Part shown: positions 54,451 to 64,000 of the stretch, piece by piece
Numbering within the stretch: position 1 is the stretch's first letter
Layout of the letters: every line of letters starts with the position of its first letter
Source of the DNA: Galaxea fascicularis
Lineage: Eukaryota; Cnidaria; Anthozoa; Scleractinia; Euphylliidae
Direction of reading: 5' to 3'
Length of the DNA stretch: 64,000 nt
Assembly: GCA_948470475.1 (NCBI GenBank)
Contig: OX419336.1
Location: forward strand, 41,196,881 to 41,260,880
Translations under genes and position numbers: made by a program
The notes under the pieces: model-generated
The model's input: only the letters and a program-made list of their open reading frames with translations
What the model was told of the DNA's origin: nothing
The model's database searches: none

Positions 54451-57044
54451 ATGAAGAGCATTGTCTTTGTCTTAGTTTTTAGTGCGGTTATCAGTGCAGG
54501 TAAGTTTACATGAAAACTGCAGTGATAAAGAAGTGAAACAAACTAACTGAATTTCAACGAATTTTACGGGTTAAATCAACTGATTCGACGACGAAACGAG
54601 AATGGTCAGGTCAACGAGGCTAAGGGCTGACTTTCAGAGCATAGTTTAACTCTGTCGAAAAAAACAAAATGACTGCGGACGAGGAGCTTGCGCGATCAAG
54701 GCTCCAAAATGAACGACAAAATATTAAGTACTTACGCTTGAAGAACTCGAAGCTTCATCCGATTCTACACCTGACTCTTTACGGTGTCCAATTCACCTCA
54801 TCAACCCAATTGTCAATTTCTAAAAAGTGAGATGCTGAAGGCATGGTCTCGAAGCACTCGAAGTTTCTGCTTTCTACTCTTTACGGTGCCCAAGTCATAG
54901 TACCCCTCGTTTACCTGATCAACGCAGTTACGTATACCTAAAATTCGAGAAACTGATTCCATATTCATTTGTACTGAAACGTTCTTCTACTTCAATGCCT
55001 CACTTGTTGGTTTATCCGTATTGTGGAAACGTTAGTGTATATACTTCGACTGTTTTTGGCGATTTGAAGCTTAGATCTATAAAACCAAAATAGGGCTTAC
55101 TTCACAGCCATTCAACACAATGACAAACCTTGTCACTTATGCACAAGGCACATGATTAAACTCTTGCATACGGGATTGTTTCTATATTTTTGCAAAACGC
55201 GTTGTCATGTTAAGTAATAAAATGTTGGAACTTTCTTTGGTGTGAAGGATAAATCAAATTTCAGCTTCAAAACTAAGTCCGGGTTAGCTCTGTAAATGCG
55301 TATTTATGCACAAGGCATTATTATTATTATTTATGCACAAGGAATTTATGCACAGGGCACATGGTTAAATTCTTGCCTTACGGGATTGTTTCTATATTTT
55401 TGCAAAACGCGTTGTCATGTTAGTGATAAAATCTTAGAGCTTTCGTTGGTGTGAAGGATAAATTAAATTTCAGCTTTAAAACTAAGTCCGGGTTAGCTCT
55501 GTAAATGTGCATTTTATATTGAAAAATGTATAAGTGGTTTTCACATTACGTCATCGCCGCCATGCTGGTGGATGGTAAACAATAGATCTCTCATTTGCTC
55601 GTTTAGTCGTCCACCAGCATTTGTCCATTTCACCTTTGTTATCTGTGTCTCCAGAGATTGGCTGCAAACCATCTATATTAGCTTTATTTATGCGTAAAAT
55701 GAATTTGGTTCAGTACATCACAAACGTGAAACTCCGAGCGCGTTTGGACACATGACTTCTCGTTTTAACAACATTGTTTTCATTGAACAATGACTGAATG
55801 CATAATTAATGTATGGGGCTGTGCGGAAATCTTGCCGGAATATGTACTTGTGGGATTCCTTATTAAACGGTCTGGCTTCCCACGATAAATCTTACATTGG
55901 CTTGGCATATCAGCATCAAACTGTCACGCCATTTAATTTATTGGTATAATAGTTGGGTCAGCTGAGTATAGGATTGGCCAGGAGCGAAAAGTCATTGCCA
56001 TTGCTAGAAAACTCTCCAGTTTTTAAATAGATCAGAAGAATCCCTTTTCAAATCCTGTCATAACGTGTGCTCGACGACGTTATGTAGCACCTTGCTGCCA
56101 TATGATATGCTTCGCAGTGATAAAATCGTAAAAAAAAAGTTGAACTAGTTTTGGTTCATATGCAAAGATTATTATCCCTGAACAAAAGTACAAAAACTGA
56201 AGAAGGGTATAAAAACAAATTTTAAGTTTTCTTAGCAAGGGCAGAGATAATGTTATGTCTCACTTTACACTAACAGAAGATTGAGATTCCTGGGTTTGAA
56301 ATCGTTACCGAAAATGTTACTTAAGCCAGAGACGCTAGTAACATAAATTGTGATTAGAAGTGAAGAGCAAAGATGTGCCGTAAAGATTTAAACGAACTAC
56401 CAGCGCGTAGTCTAAGTTCAAGGCGATCCCTGTCACCGATGTATTTCTAGTATCAACAAAAGGAACCCTCGCGGCCGCCTTAATAATAATAACTTTATCA
56501 TCTGGTCTTGGCTATAAGAAATACAACAAATTAACACATGTGCCCTACTAATCGTGTCTACTAGTGTTTCACTATTGCATGGCAACAGTTAAGCAACTTC
56601 GTTGGATTTGGCATACATTGCAACTGAGTATTCTGTCTTATTTCGACAGCTTACTCATTCCAGTGTTACGTATGTGCCAGTGACAGCCCAAACGAACAAT
56701 TTACCACGGAACAGTGCGAGAAAAATCTGACAAAGGTGAACTGTTCCGCTCCGAATTCAGACGGGTCCTGCTTCAGGTCATTCCAGGAAACTAAAACGAT
56801 GATGAACGAGATAAGGGGATGTACAAGCAAAGCAAATTGCAAGAAAATGAAGGAACTGTGTGCTGATGAGACAGCAAGAAAGCTCCAAGAACTCACAGAC
56901 TGCTCTGTCAGTTGCTGCGTCAGTGATGGGGATACACCATGTAATACCTTCAACAAAATCAACAACGCCTTCGCTATTTTAGCTGACCAGACGTCGATAC
57001 TAATTGTAGTTCTGCATACAGTTTTTAAATATTTGCTGATGTAA
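54451..57044 (+). CDS. Ly6/uPAR-like secreted protein, probably GPI-anchored (copy 2)
   Basis: Exons 54451-54499 and 56650-57044, joined in phase 1; 147 residues. Exon 1 encodes the signal peptide MKSIVFVLVFSAVISA. Exon 2 begins with AYSFQCYVCASDSPNEQFTT and ends its domain with CSVSCCVSDGDTPCN, identical to copy 1 over CCVSDGDTPCN and matching it in cysteine spacing. The hydrophobic end (TSILIVVLHTVFKYLLM) again suggests GPI attachment. The Asn-rich spacer of copy 1 is missing. Same orientation, same intron position and phase, and about 590 bases between the genes show tandem duplication. The rest of the domain is well diverged, so the duplication is not recent. Confidence 0.85.
55135..55515 (+). 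repeat. Tandem duplication in the copy 2 intron
   Basis: About 180 bases occur twice, near 55135-55320 and 55330-55510. Both contain ACGGGATTGTTTCTATATTT, TTGCAAAACGCGTTGTCATG and AACTAAGTCCGGGTTAGCTC with few differences. TTATGCACAAGG words and a short ATT run lie at the junction. Confidence 0.8.
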
Positions 57045-57139
57045 CGTTATAATCACTATTAATTCATTAATCTGCTATCAGATAGTAAAAGTGGCAAGGG
57101 CTCTTCCGCAATTCAAATTAATGACAACATAACAAAATA

Positions 57140-57240
57140 TCAATCAATCAATCAATCAATCAGCCAATCAATCAATCAATCAATCAATACAACAACAACA
57201 ACAACAACAATCTTTATTTCGTGCCCGGAAATTACACAGT
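57140..57240 (-). repeat. ATCA and CAA microsatellites with a retroelement tail
   Basis: (ATCA)n at 57140-57187 is followed by (CAA)n at 57189-57211, then TCTTTATTTCGTGCCCGG. On the minus strand this reads CGAAATAAAGA(TTG)n, a typical 3' end of a non-LTR element or SINE. Confidence 0.6.
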
Positions 57241-58432
57241 GTAGACAAATACAAGAGATAAAAAATTACAATAGAAAAGAGCACAGCCACTTAGAAATAG
57301 CAAAGCTAATCGAGCTAAGTGGCTGAAATTGCTTGGTCTGCTAATTGCTTGGTCCCCTTTCAAACAACGTCCTGCAATCAATCAAACATAGCAAAGAATC
57401 TGTAGAGAGGTTACTTAGAGCTAATCGAATTTAGCAGAGCTACAGAACCTAATGTGTTTTGGGTTTCCCCGATACCAGTATCACTAGCTTCATCAGTCAA
57501 CAATTTTTGAAGAATTCATACCAGGTAGACACAATGCCTGGAAAATTGTATCATTTATTCGCATTAAACTCCTTGAAAATTCAATAAGCTGGCCATTGGA
57601 TAAGTCACCAACAGTATGTACCGACATCTAAAAGCCAACAGTTGAAATTTAAAATTCCGATAATTATTAATATTATTTTCATTTATTGAGGATCTATTAT
57701 TTTACCCTGCAGTTAGCTCCTATTAACTGGATTATCAATACTTATTTGCCTTTCAGACCGGACGTACACTCGCAGATATTGCTTCTTTTTTTTTTCGTAT
57801 TGATCTATACATGTACATCATCAAAAGTCCTTATAATTCTTTATCGTTAGTGCTGGCATAAAGTTCTAATAAGCATGAATTGCCAACTTTGCTTTTCTAT
57901 TTCTTTTCTATTTCTTTTTTTCTATTCCTGAACAAAGGTTGAAACTGACAGAGCGAAATTCCTTTGGCCTTGAAAAAATGTTTGCAATTTGCAGTGTTGG
58001 CAGATTTGTTCCGTTCGCCACCAGTTCAAAAGAACACACTGAACAGTTTACCGCTAGAGAATACTGCCCTAATATGGTACGGTCGTCCAAACGTATTGCT
58101 TCAGTGATGTCAAAGCGAACTCAAGGTACATATACCACACCGAAGGCATAGCATATTCCCTGCACTGACTTGTACCTGCGCGGGTGTCTCTGTCCCCTAA
58201 ACAAATCAAATTGCTGCTTGCCGATACGTTTATTGTTGCGATCAGGCTTAACTAAAAATTACAAGCATGCAATTTCTCCTTGCAATGCCCATACACAATT
58301 ACGCACACAGGTATTAAAAGAAAATGACCTTCATAGAAGGCGTTATGTTTAACCAAATTCTCCCAACCAGATCCATAGCAATTGTATTCTTCAATTTCAA
58401 CCACGTGACAAAGCGGCCATGCTAGTGGCCAA

Positions 58433-58615
58433 TACGATAAGTCGGAGTTTCAAAAAACACGTGCGCGCGTCGGGATAAAAAGAAGCATATAATTTTCTTC
58501 TTTTGTCATGCAAAATACTTTCACAAATTTGCATTCAAAAACCTTTGTATTTTAAATATATTCTTGATTTTATCAAGACGCGCGCAAGTGTCTTTTGAAA
58601 CTCCGACTTCTCGTA
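58433..58615. mobile_element. Foldback/MITE-like element with ~48-bp arms
   Basis: TACGATAAGTCGGAGTTTCA with the CGTGCGCGCGTC block is opposed by GACGCGCGCAAGTGTC with TGAAACTCCGACTTCTCGTA. CGGCCATG and GTGAC words lie further out on both sides (about 58400 and 58700-58720), so the element may extend beyond these limits. No coding capacity. Confidence 0.65.
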
Positions 58616-59148
58616 TACAATACAAATTTTTTCGCAAAATTTGCATAAAAATAAAGTTTAGTTCCCAACGGAGAGACAGGCTATTGTTCTTGACAACCAA
58701 CATGGCCGCCATGACGTCACATGCAATCCAGCAATGGAGAACAAAAGGGAGATTATGTATGCTAGTACTGGTCCTAATGAGCACTTTAAGGCCGAAACAA
58801 AGAATTCAGTCAAGACACGTGGAGTACAGATCCCTGCAGCCAGGATTGCCCCTGCAGGACTGTGGTACTGCAATTCTCAATAGTAAAGATATTTATTATA
58901 TAAGTACTGAGATTTACTCTAAACAAAGGTGTCGAATAAAAATGATCCGTCAATAACTAGAACGAATCTGACTGGTCGCACGATTTTTCTCACAAGTGAA
59001 AACATATCGTCTGACCAATCACAGGTCGCAGACGAAATTTTCCACTAGCGTATATATATCGTATTTCCCGCCACTCAGGAGGGCTTCCCAAGGCAATGAT
59101 GAATGAACAAAACACGAAGTTTTACACAGCTTTCGTTATTCCCTTTAA

Positions 59149-59215
59149 CTCGTTGTGAAGAATAAAACTCACTCGCTCGTTCCTCGCTCGTTCGTTTTAT
59201 TCTTCACAACTCGTG
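59149..59215. repeat. Hairpin with GTTGTGAAGAATAAAAC arms
   Basis: Perfect 17-bp arms flank CTCGCTCGTTCCTCGCTCGT. It lies about 200 bases past the stop of the minus-strand SH3 gene. The minus strand carries an AATAAA within it, which could serve that gene. Confidence 0.65.
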
Positions 59216-59416
59216 AATAAAAATCGTACGCGAGGACAATTAAAAGTTAAAAGTTCAACGCTCTCTGGTCTATGATAAAGTGAGTTCGTTGTTAATACTA
59301 AACTTAACTGACTTTTTTCCATTAAATTTTTCGAATGTTGCAGCTGAAAGACTCGCAGAAAATGATCCACACACAGTAGCACTAGAAACACTTTCCAGTT
59401 GTTTTTTTCTTCTCCG

Positions 59417-62060
59417 TCAGTGAATTATGTCTACAAAAGCTTTTGGAAACATTCCCTTCTTGCCATGAAGTTCCCCACACCACCAGGTTGTGTCTTCTTG
59501 GTAAAGAATTTTGATCAGATCACCCTCTTTAAACGATAACTCCTCGTCACCTTGCGCGTTGTAATCAAACGACGCACGACATAACTGCTCTTTTGACTGT
59601 CGGGCTGCTACATCAGACGGTCTCCTTGCCTGGTCTACAGTTGAATACATTGATTCCTCTAATGGCTCTGAAAAAAAAAAGAAACAAAAGTAAAAGAAAT
59701 ATTACTGTGCCATGCTGTATTAATAAGGGCGAGCGATTCCAACATGGCTATCCACGTTATCCCAGCAGTCTTTAAAATCACCAAATTCAAGGTTTTGTTG
59801 GGGACGCGAGTACGCGCATGACGGCGCATTTTTCATTTTCTTTCTTAACTTCAACGCCATTCCTACCAATTAATTTTAGTTCCAAGAAAGCCCGTCCATT
59901 TTGCTCGAAGCCGGGGTTATGTTCCTAATGTTTATCCGATTACCACTCTCTCTCGGTCAAAACAAATGAAAAATTTGAGCCCTCCCCCAACTTCCCTATT
60001 TCAATGATAAAAACAGGCGCGTTTTGGTTTGAGCTGGTAGAACACCCGACTGCTGTGCGGGAGGTCGTGGGTTCAAACCTCGACCGGACCAACACGCAGG
60101 GTCTTTAAATAACTGAGGAGAAAGTGCAGTTTTTGTAACGACATCTGCAAATGGTTGGACTTTCTAGTCTTCTCAGATAAAGACGATAAACCGGAGGTCT
60201 GGTTTCACAGTACTGGTATTGGACGTTAAAGAACCCGCACAAAGTTCGGAAAGAGTAGGGGACGTAGTCCCCGGTGTGATGGTCTATAACGTATTCTGTT
60301 CTGGGGGCACCTGTGCATCCTACAATTCATTCTAATAAGATTGTAAACTGCTTGGCTGCAATTTGCGCCTAAAAAGCAGTCTGGCAAAGTCCCCCATAGA
60401 GTGTTGTGAAGCGCTTTGAGACTTGGGATAAAGCGCTATATAAATCCCTCATTATTACCAATTATCATTGATTTGGGGGCGGAGGGGGAGGGAGGAGGGG
60501 GGTTATATCTCATTTTATTCTGTCCAAGATTGTAGAATCAAGAAGAATCAAGTGCACTAAGCCAAGGATCGTCATCATGGAAACGGGCTTCACTCATATT
60601 TACAAACAATAATTATTTACAAAATAAATTCTGGTAAGACAAAAAGAAATTCAAGGAAATGTAATAATTAACATCATTTAGTATTGCATTTCCTACTAAT
60701 GCAATACAAATTGATCGATTACATGTATATCAAGTTCTCCTTTCAAGCTTTTACTTTGTATCTCTCTCTTTTTGACCTCCTAAGACCATTTTGAGTGCAC
60801 AAAATTCTTCAGTTAAATCCCAGGAGTGACTAACTTATCCTCACAATTTCAATACATTTTAAAGCAAACAGGTGATGCGAATAAACAAATTTATTTAACA
60901 GTTGGAGGCTGTTATCTTAATTTATTGTATGGCAGGTGGTTGGAGCCGATATAACGCGCGCTCTGATTGCCTAAGTGCTTGGGCATTATTCTCCCGTCAT
61001 ACCCATGGGCTCATTACGAATTATGCAAAACAAGCTGTCTTTTTTAAAGCCATGTAATAAATACCTCTTACTAACCGAGTTCGAGGTTCGTACTGTAAGT
61101 TACGGACCGAGTTTTCAGTTTCCCGTTCACTTATGGCCCAAGCACGAAGCGCGCGGGCAATAAAAGGAGGTTATAGTAAGATATTTATTATATCTGTGAG
61201 GTAAATCAAGCGGGAGGAAAAGGAAACTTTTAAATTTAGCAGGCCGTACAGTGAAGTGCAGCCCGCTGAATTGACTAATCACAGAGTGCATACTAACTGA
61301 AAGATACAATAAACTAACTTATTAACGTGGAGCGCACTCGCCCTATCTGTATTGACGTCGCTACATGGCAAGACCTCAGTCTTGCCGCAAAGATCTCACT
61401 CTCGGTTAATAAAATTATGTTAAGTAATTCACAAGGAAATGCATGGCAGCTTGAAGAGAGAATTGCTAATCAGAAATTGGAGAAAAGGGTTAAGGAGGCT
61501 CGAAAGGGTTTTTAGCCGAGAGCACGCGCGCGTAAACAACACACGCCATCTCTATAAAAAGTAAGAGCACGCGTGTGTCGCTAATCTTGTCGACTCGAAA
61601 TTTTTGAAGTTTCGTAACTTCACTCGCTTATATTTCCGCTTTAGCTCGGTAGATTTTTTGGATTTTTTGGGTAACAACTAAGATCAATTGACTGCGTTTA
61701 TAGTCCGACTTTTAAAAAATTCTGTAGGTAGCGAAAAAATTAAGAAAGCAATAATCAAAAAGTTTTATTCTTAATCTTCCCTACATAATTTTTTTTAATT
61801 GAAATATTTTGAAGATCATTGCTGGTAACATATAATATAGAAGTTTGAGAAGATTTCACCGACCTGTTTTTTAAATAAGATAAAAGATTTCGATTTTAGG
61901 GGCTCAACTAAATGCGTCATATGGTTGCTATGGTAACAGGTTTTCTGAAATAAATGTCATGTAGTAAATCTATGATGTTTCTTTTATTTCTGTGCCAAAT
62001 TTCATAGTGTGAAGTATATATGAAATAATTCATATTTGTACTGCGGTTGTAGATGCAAGT

Positions 62061-62091
<31 letters not shown>

Positions 62092-62126
62092 TTAAGCAAC
62101 TGGAAAGAAGAAGCCTGAAAAAATCA

Positions 62127-62160
<34 letters not shown>

Positions 62161-62385
62161 GATACCGGTGCGATGCTCTACCAACTGAGCTATGAAGCCA
62201 CACATTGGGAGCGAGGTTTACAAATAATTCATATTTGTACTGCGGTTGTAGATGCAAGTGAAGAGTGATCATCGCAGTAAATTTTCACATCACTTCACTG
62301 TGCGGGAAAGTATGAACTCAATAAATTGACCTCGCTCCCAATGTGTGGCTTCATAGCTCAGTTGGTAGAGCATCGCACCGGTATC

Positions 62386-62419
<34 letters not shown>

Positions 62420-62454
62420 TGATTTTTTCAGGCTTCTTCTTTCCAGTTGCTTAA

Positions 62455-62485
<31 letters not shown>

Positions 62486-62703
62486 ACTTGCATCTACAAC
62501 CGCAGTACAAATATGAATTATTTCATATATACTTCACATCACTTCACTGTGCGGGAAAGTATGAACTCAATAAATTGACCTCGCTCCCAATGTGTGGCTT
62601 CATAGCTCAGTTGGTAGAGCATCGCACCGGTATCGCGGAGGTCATGGGTTCGAATCCCGTTGAAGCCCTGATTTTTTCAGGCTTCTTCTTTCCAGTTGCT
62701 TAA

Positions 62704-62734
<31 letters not shown>

Positions 62735-62883
62735 ACTTGCATCTACAACCGCAGTACAAATATGAATTATTTCATATATACTTCACATCACTTCACTGTG
62801 CGGGAAAGTATGAACTCAATAAATTGACCTCGCTCCCAATGTGTGGCTTCATAGCTCAGTTGGTAGAGCATCGCACCGGTATC

Positions 62884-62917
<34 letters not shown>

Positions 62918-62952
62918 TGATTTTTTCAGGCTTCTTCTTTCCAGTTGCTTAA

Positions 62953-62983
<31 letters not shown>

Positions 62984-63132
62984 ACTTGCATCTACAACCG
63001 CAGTACAAATATGAATTATTTCATATATACTTCACATCACTTCACTGTGCGGGAAAGTATGAACTCAATAAATTGACCTCGCTCCCAATGTGTGGCTTCA
63101 TAGCTCAGTTGGTAGAGCATCGCACCGGTATC

Positions 63133-63166
<34 letters not shown>

Positions 63167-63201
63167 TGATTTTTTCAGGCTTCTTCTTTCCAGTTGCTTA
63201 A

Positions 63202-63232
<31 letters not shown>

Positions 63233-63533
63233 ACTTGCAAATTTCATAGTGATACGATGAACCAAACATAACTTAGAAAAGAATTTGTAGAACTTGTCTA
63301 AAGAAAATGAAAACTATTTCGAACCACCTTAAAGTCCTTACCTTTGGGGGGGATGCCAGGGACCGGGATCGGTGGTCGCCGACTCACTTGTTTTGCCGCC
63401 GGTTGTGCCATGGTAGTTTCTTTCGAATGCTGGAAAGTCCCGGGTACTGGACCACTAATATTGAAACCACTGCTTGGTGACGAAAGTTTCTGCGACGACT
63501 GCGACATGTAAAAATTCTCATATTCTATTCGAG
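59417..63533 (-). CDS. SH3-domain adaptor protein, last two exons
   Basis: Minus strand: exon 63342-63533 (acceptor CCCACAG, donor AAAG|GTAAGG, ends phase 1) joins exon 59417-59667 (acceptor TTTTCAG, begins in the matching phase) across a 3.67-kb intron. The first exon encodes a Ser-rich linker with a Y-E-N motif (RIEYENFYMSQ) and a proline-rich end (RRPPIPVPGIPPK). The second gives EPLEESMYSTVDQ and then a complete C-terminal SH3 domain: LCRASFDYNAQGDEELSFKE, the GDLIKI strand, the W-W pair of TTWWCGEL and the G-MFPKAFV block. The upstream part lies beyond the window, so the protein cannot be named. The SH3 domain is generic, with some likeness to the C-terminal SH3 of Vav and endophilin families. 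Confidence 0.8.
60012..60470 (+). mobile_element. tRNA-derived SINE in the SH3 gene intron
   Basis: A tRNA-related head has TTTGAGCTGGTAGAACACCC as an A-box-like part and GTGGGTTCAAACCTCGACC as the B box. A central body has GACGATAAACCGGAGGTC, GGACGTTAAAGAACCCGCAC and GAGTAGGGGACGTAGTCCCC. The 3' part GTGAAGCGCTTTGAGACTTG, then AAAGCGCTATATAAAT and ATTATTA, is the widespread LINE-related SINE tail of invertebrates. Orientation is opposite to the host gene. MetaSINE-like membership is a guess. Confidence 0.75.
62128..62199 (-). tRNA. tRNA-like unit 1, Thr(GGT)-type, inverted copy
   Basis: 72 nt with paired acceptor arms (GGCTTCA / TGAAGCC), a D arm with an A box (TAGCTCAGTTGG) and a T arm ACGGG-TTCGAAT-CCCGT with a B box. 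The anticodon loop by position reads C-C-GGT-A-T, so anticodon GGT, but position 33 is C instead of the near-universal U, and the pair closing the loop is A-C. The GGT anticodon is not the usual eukaryotic Thr set (AGT, CGT, TGT). Either a tRNA-derived repeat or an unusual tRNA; I favour the former. Confidence 0.55.
62347..62418 (+). tRNA. tRNA-like unit 2, Thr(GGT)-type
   Basis: Same 72-nt sequence as unit 1, on the plus strand. Nine or ten bases past its end is T6, a Pol III terminator, followed by CAGGCTTC, whose GGCTTC could pair with the tRNA 3' end in place of the 5' acceptor strand. Confidence 0.55.
62596..62667 (+). tRNA. tRNA-like unit 3, Thr(GGT)-type, one T-arm change
   Basis: Identical to unit 2 except GTCATGGGTTCG for GTCACGGGTTCG in the T stem, which turns a C-G pair into U-G. 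Same T6 run and flanks. Confidence 0.55.
62845..62916 (+). tRNA. tRNA-like unit 4, Thr(GGT)-type
   Basis: Identical body to unit 2, 249 bases after unit 3, with the same T6 run and flanks. Confidence 0.55.
63094..63165 (+). tRNA. tRNA-like unit 5, Thr(GGT)-type
   Basis: Identical body to unit 2, 249 bases after unit 4. The array stops after its downstream flank at about 63240, where sequence changes to ATTTCATAGTG, a phrase that also occurs before unit 1 (about 62002). The array may therefore be flanked by a short direct repeat. Confidence 0.55.
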
Positions 63534-63944
63534 CTGTGGGAAATTCAAACACAAAGAAGCAAATCATTATATACTGCTACCTGAACAGTTTTATTTCTTA
63601 ACTTTCCTGCCGAAAGTACATGTACTGCTGTGCATGTCTTTGAAGTTATTCCGTTTTCGTCACTGATATAGTGGCAAAATTGAAGGTAAATTAATTTACC
63701 TTTATCCCTCTTGTCTCTTATATCACTAGTTACAGGAGACATTAAGGCAAGTAAAATTTTAGAGAAAGAAAGAGCAAACATTTGGTAAATGTATAATAGC
63801 AAACATGGACGAAAAGATAAACGTAGGCTTGACTTGCTCAAATTTGTTAGTTCATAATAAAATTGACCAGCTATAGTTGAAAATAGTATTGAATATCTTA
63901 ATTGTTCTAGAATATCCTTTTTAGCAAGTGTCCGTCCCTCTATC
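63534..63944 (-). other. Intron of the SH3 gene
   Basis: Upstream of the exon at 63342-63533 on the minus strand. AT-rich, with no further exon recognised before the window ends. Confidence 0.4.
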
Positions 63945-64000
63945 GGTCCGTGAGTCAGTCAGTCAGACGCGCAGGCAGGCAAACAGGCACATAGACAGTG
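63945..64000. repeat. CAGT/GGCA-type microsatellite at the window edge
   Basis: GAGTCAGTCAGTCAGACGCG followed by CAGGCAGGCAAACAGGCACA, the same type as 43320-43400. Truncated by the window end. Confidence 0.65.

Larger units (their letters stand above)
57045..59416. other. Intergenic, repeats only
   Basis: No supported gene between Ly6-like copy 2 and the SH3 gene. It holds (ATCA)n and (CAA)n microsatellites at 57140-57211, the foldback element near 58.4-58.7 kb and the hairpin at 59149-59215. Confidence 0.4.
62024..63240. repeat. Array of five tRNA-like repeat units (one inverted, four tandem)
   Basis: One unit on the minus strand (62024-62214), then four on the plus strand with a 249-bp period (tRNA-like bodies at 62347, 62596, 62845, 63094), almost identical to one another. 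Each unit runs: flank with TGATCACTCTTCACTTGC, ACAACCGCAGTACAAATATG and TGTGCGGGAAAGTATGAACT, then ACCTCGCTCCCAATGTGT, the tRNA-like body, a T6 run and CAGGCTTCTTCTTTCCAGTT. The opposite orientation of the first unit makes a large palindrome. It lies in the intron of the minus-strand SH3 gene. Confidence 0.9.

Noticed and set aside
62473..63201. Three 76-codon frames repeated every 249 bases on the plus strand, and a similar 78-codon frame at 18103-18339 on the minus strand
   Set aside because: They are readings through the tRNA-like bodies and flanks. Their apparent conservation comes from the repeat, not from protein coding.
1..64000. CRISPR arrays, rRNA genes, bacterial-type operons
   Set aside because: None seen; the regular 249-bp repeats are tRNA-like units and do not have CRISPR spacing.

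Overview
The window is nuclear DNA of an animal, most likely an anthozoan cnidarian (stony coral or close relative). The signs are AT-rich intergenic DNA with many small palindromic repeats, small GT-AG exons in long introns, Penelope-like and L1-like retroelement remnants, a repeated tRNA-like module, and animal-specific protein families (FERM-PDZ scaffold, FAM167, Ly6/uPAR, SH3 adaptor). There are no bacterial operons, rRNA or CRISPR arrays. The species call is inference; no search was run.

Layout. (1) 1-807, plus: 3' part of a FAM167-like gene, open at the window's left edge. (2) 2636-3715: Penelope-like element remnant with its GIY-YIG endonuclease on the minus strand, flanked by inverted copies of its tail. 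(3) 5947-6462: foldback element. (4) 9747-11273, minus: a second, longer single-exon FAM167-like gene. (5) 11.3-30 kb: mostly non-coding, with a broken L1-like LINE (about 18.43-21.75 kb, minus) that carries nested palindromic elements, a decayed tRNA-like repeat at 18.23 kb, and weak candidates for N-terminal exons of the next gene. (6) 30341-47566, plus: a scaffold gene with a complete FERM domain and four PDZ domains in 26 exons. I placed every splice junction and the frame stays open throughout (1278 codons plus stop). It resembles PTPN13/FRMPD2, but has no tyrosine phosphatase domain here and no KIND domain that I can see. (7) 47.8-51.1 kb: repeats, including a hAT-type MITE. (8) 51099-53864 and 54451-57044, plus: two tandem two-exon genes for secreted, probably GPI-anchored Ly6/uPAR proteins. 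(9) 59417-63533, minus: the last two exons of an SH3 adaptor gene. Their intron holds a tRNA-derived SINE and an array of five nearly identical tRNA-like units (one inverted, four tandem at a 249-bp period).

The genes do not form a pathway. The most interesting items are the tRNA-like array and its scattered relatives, the possible short isoform of the FERM-PDZ gene ending in a class I PDZ ligand (ETTV), the shared intron positions among its PDZ domains, and the FAM167 pair with conserved R-R-x-S tails. All exon models come from reading the DNA and lack transcript support.
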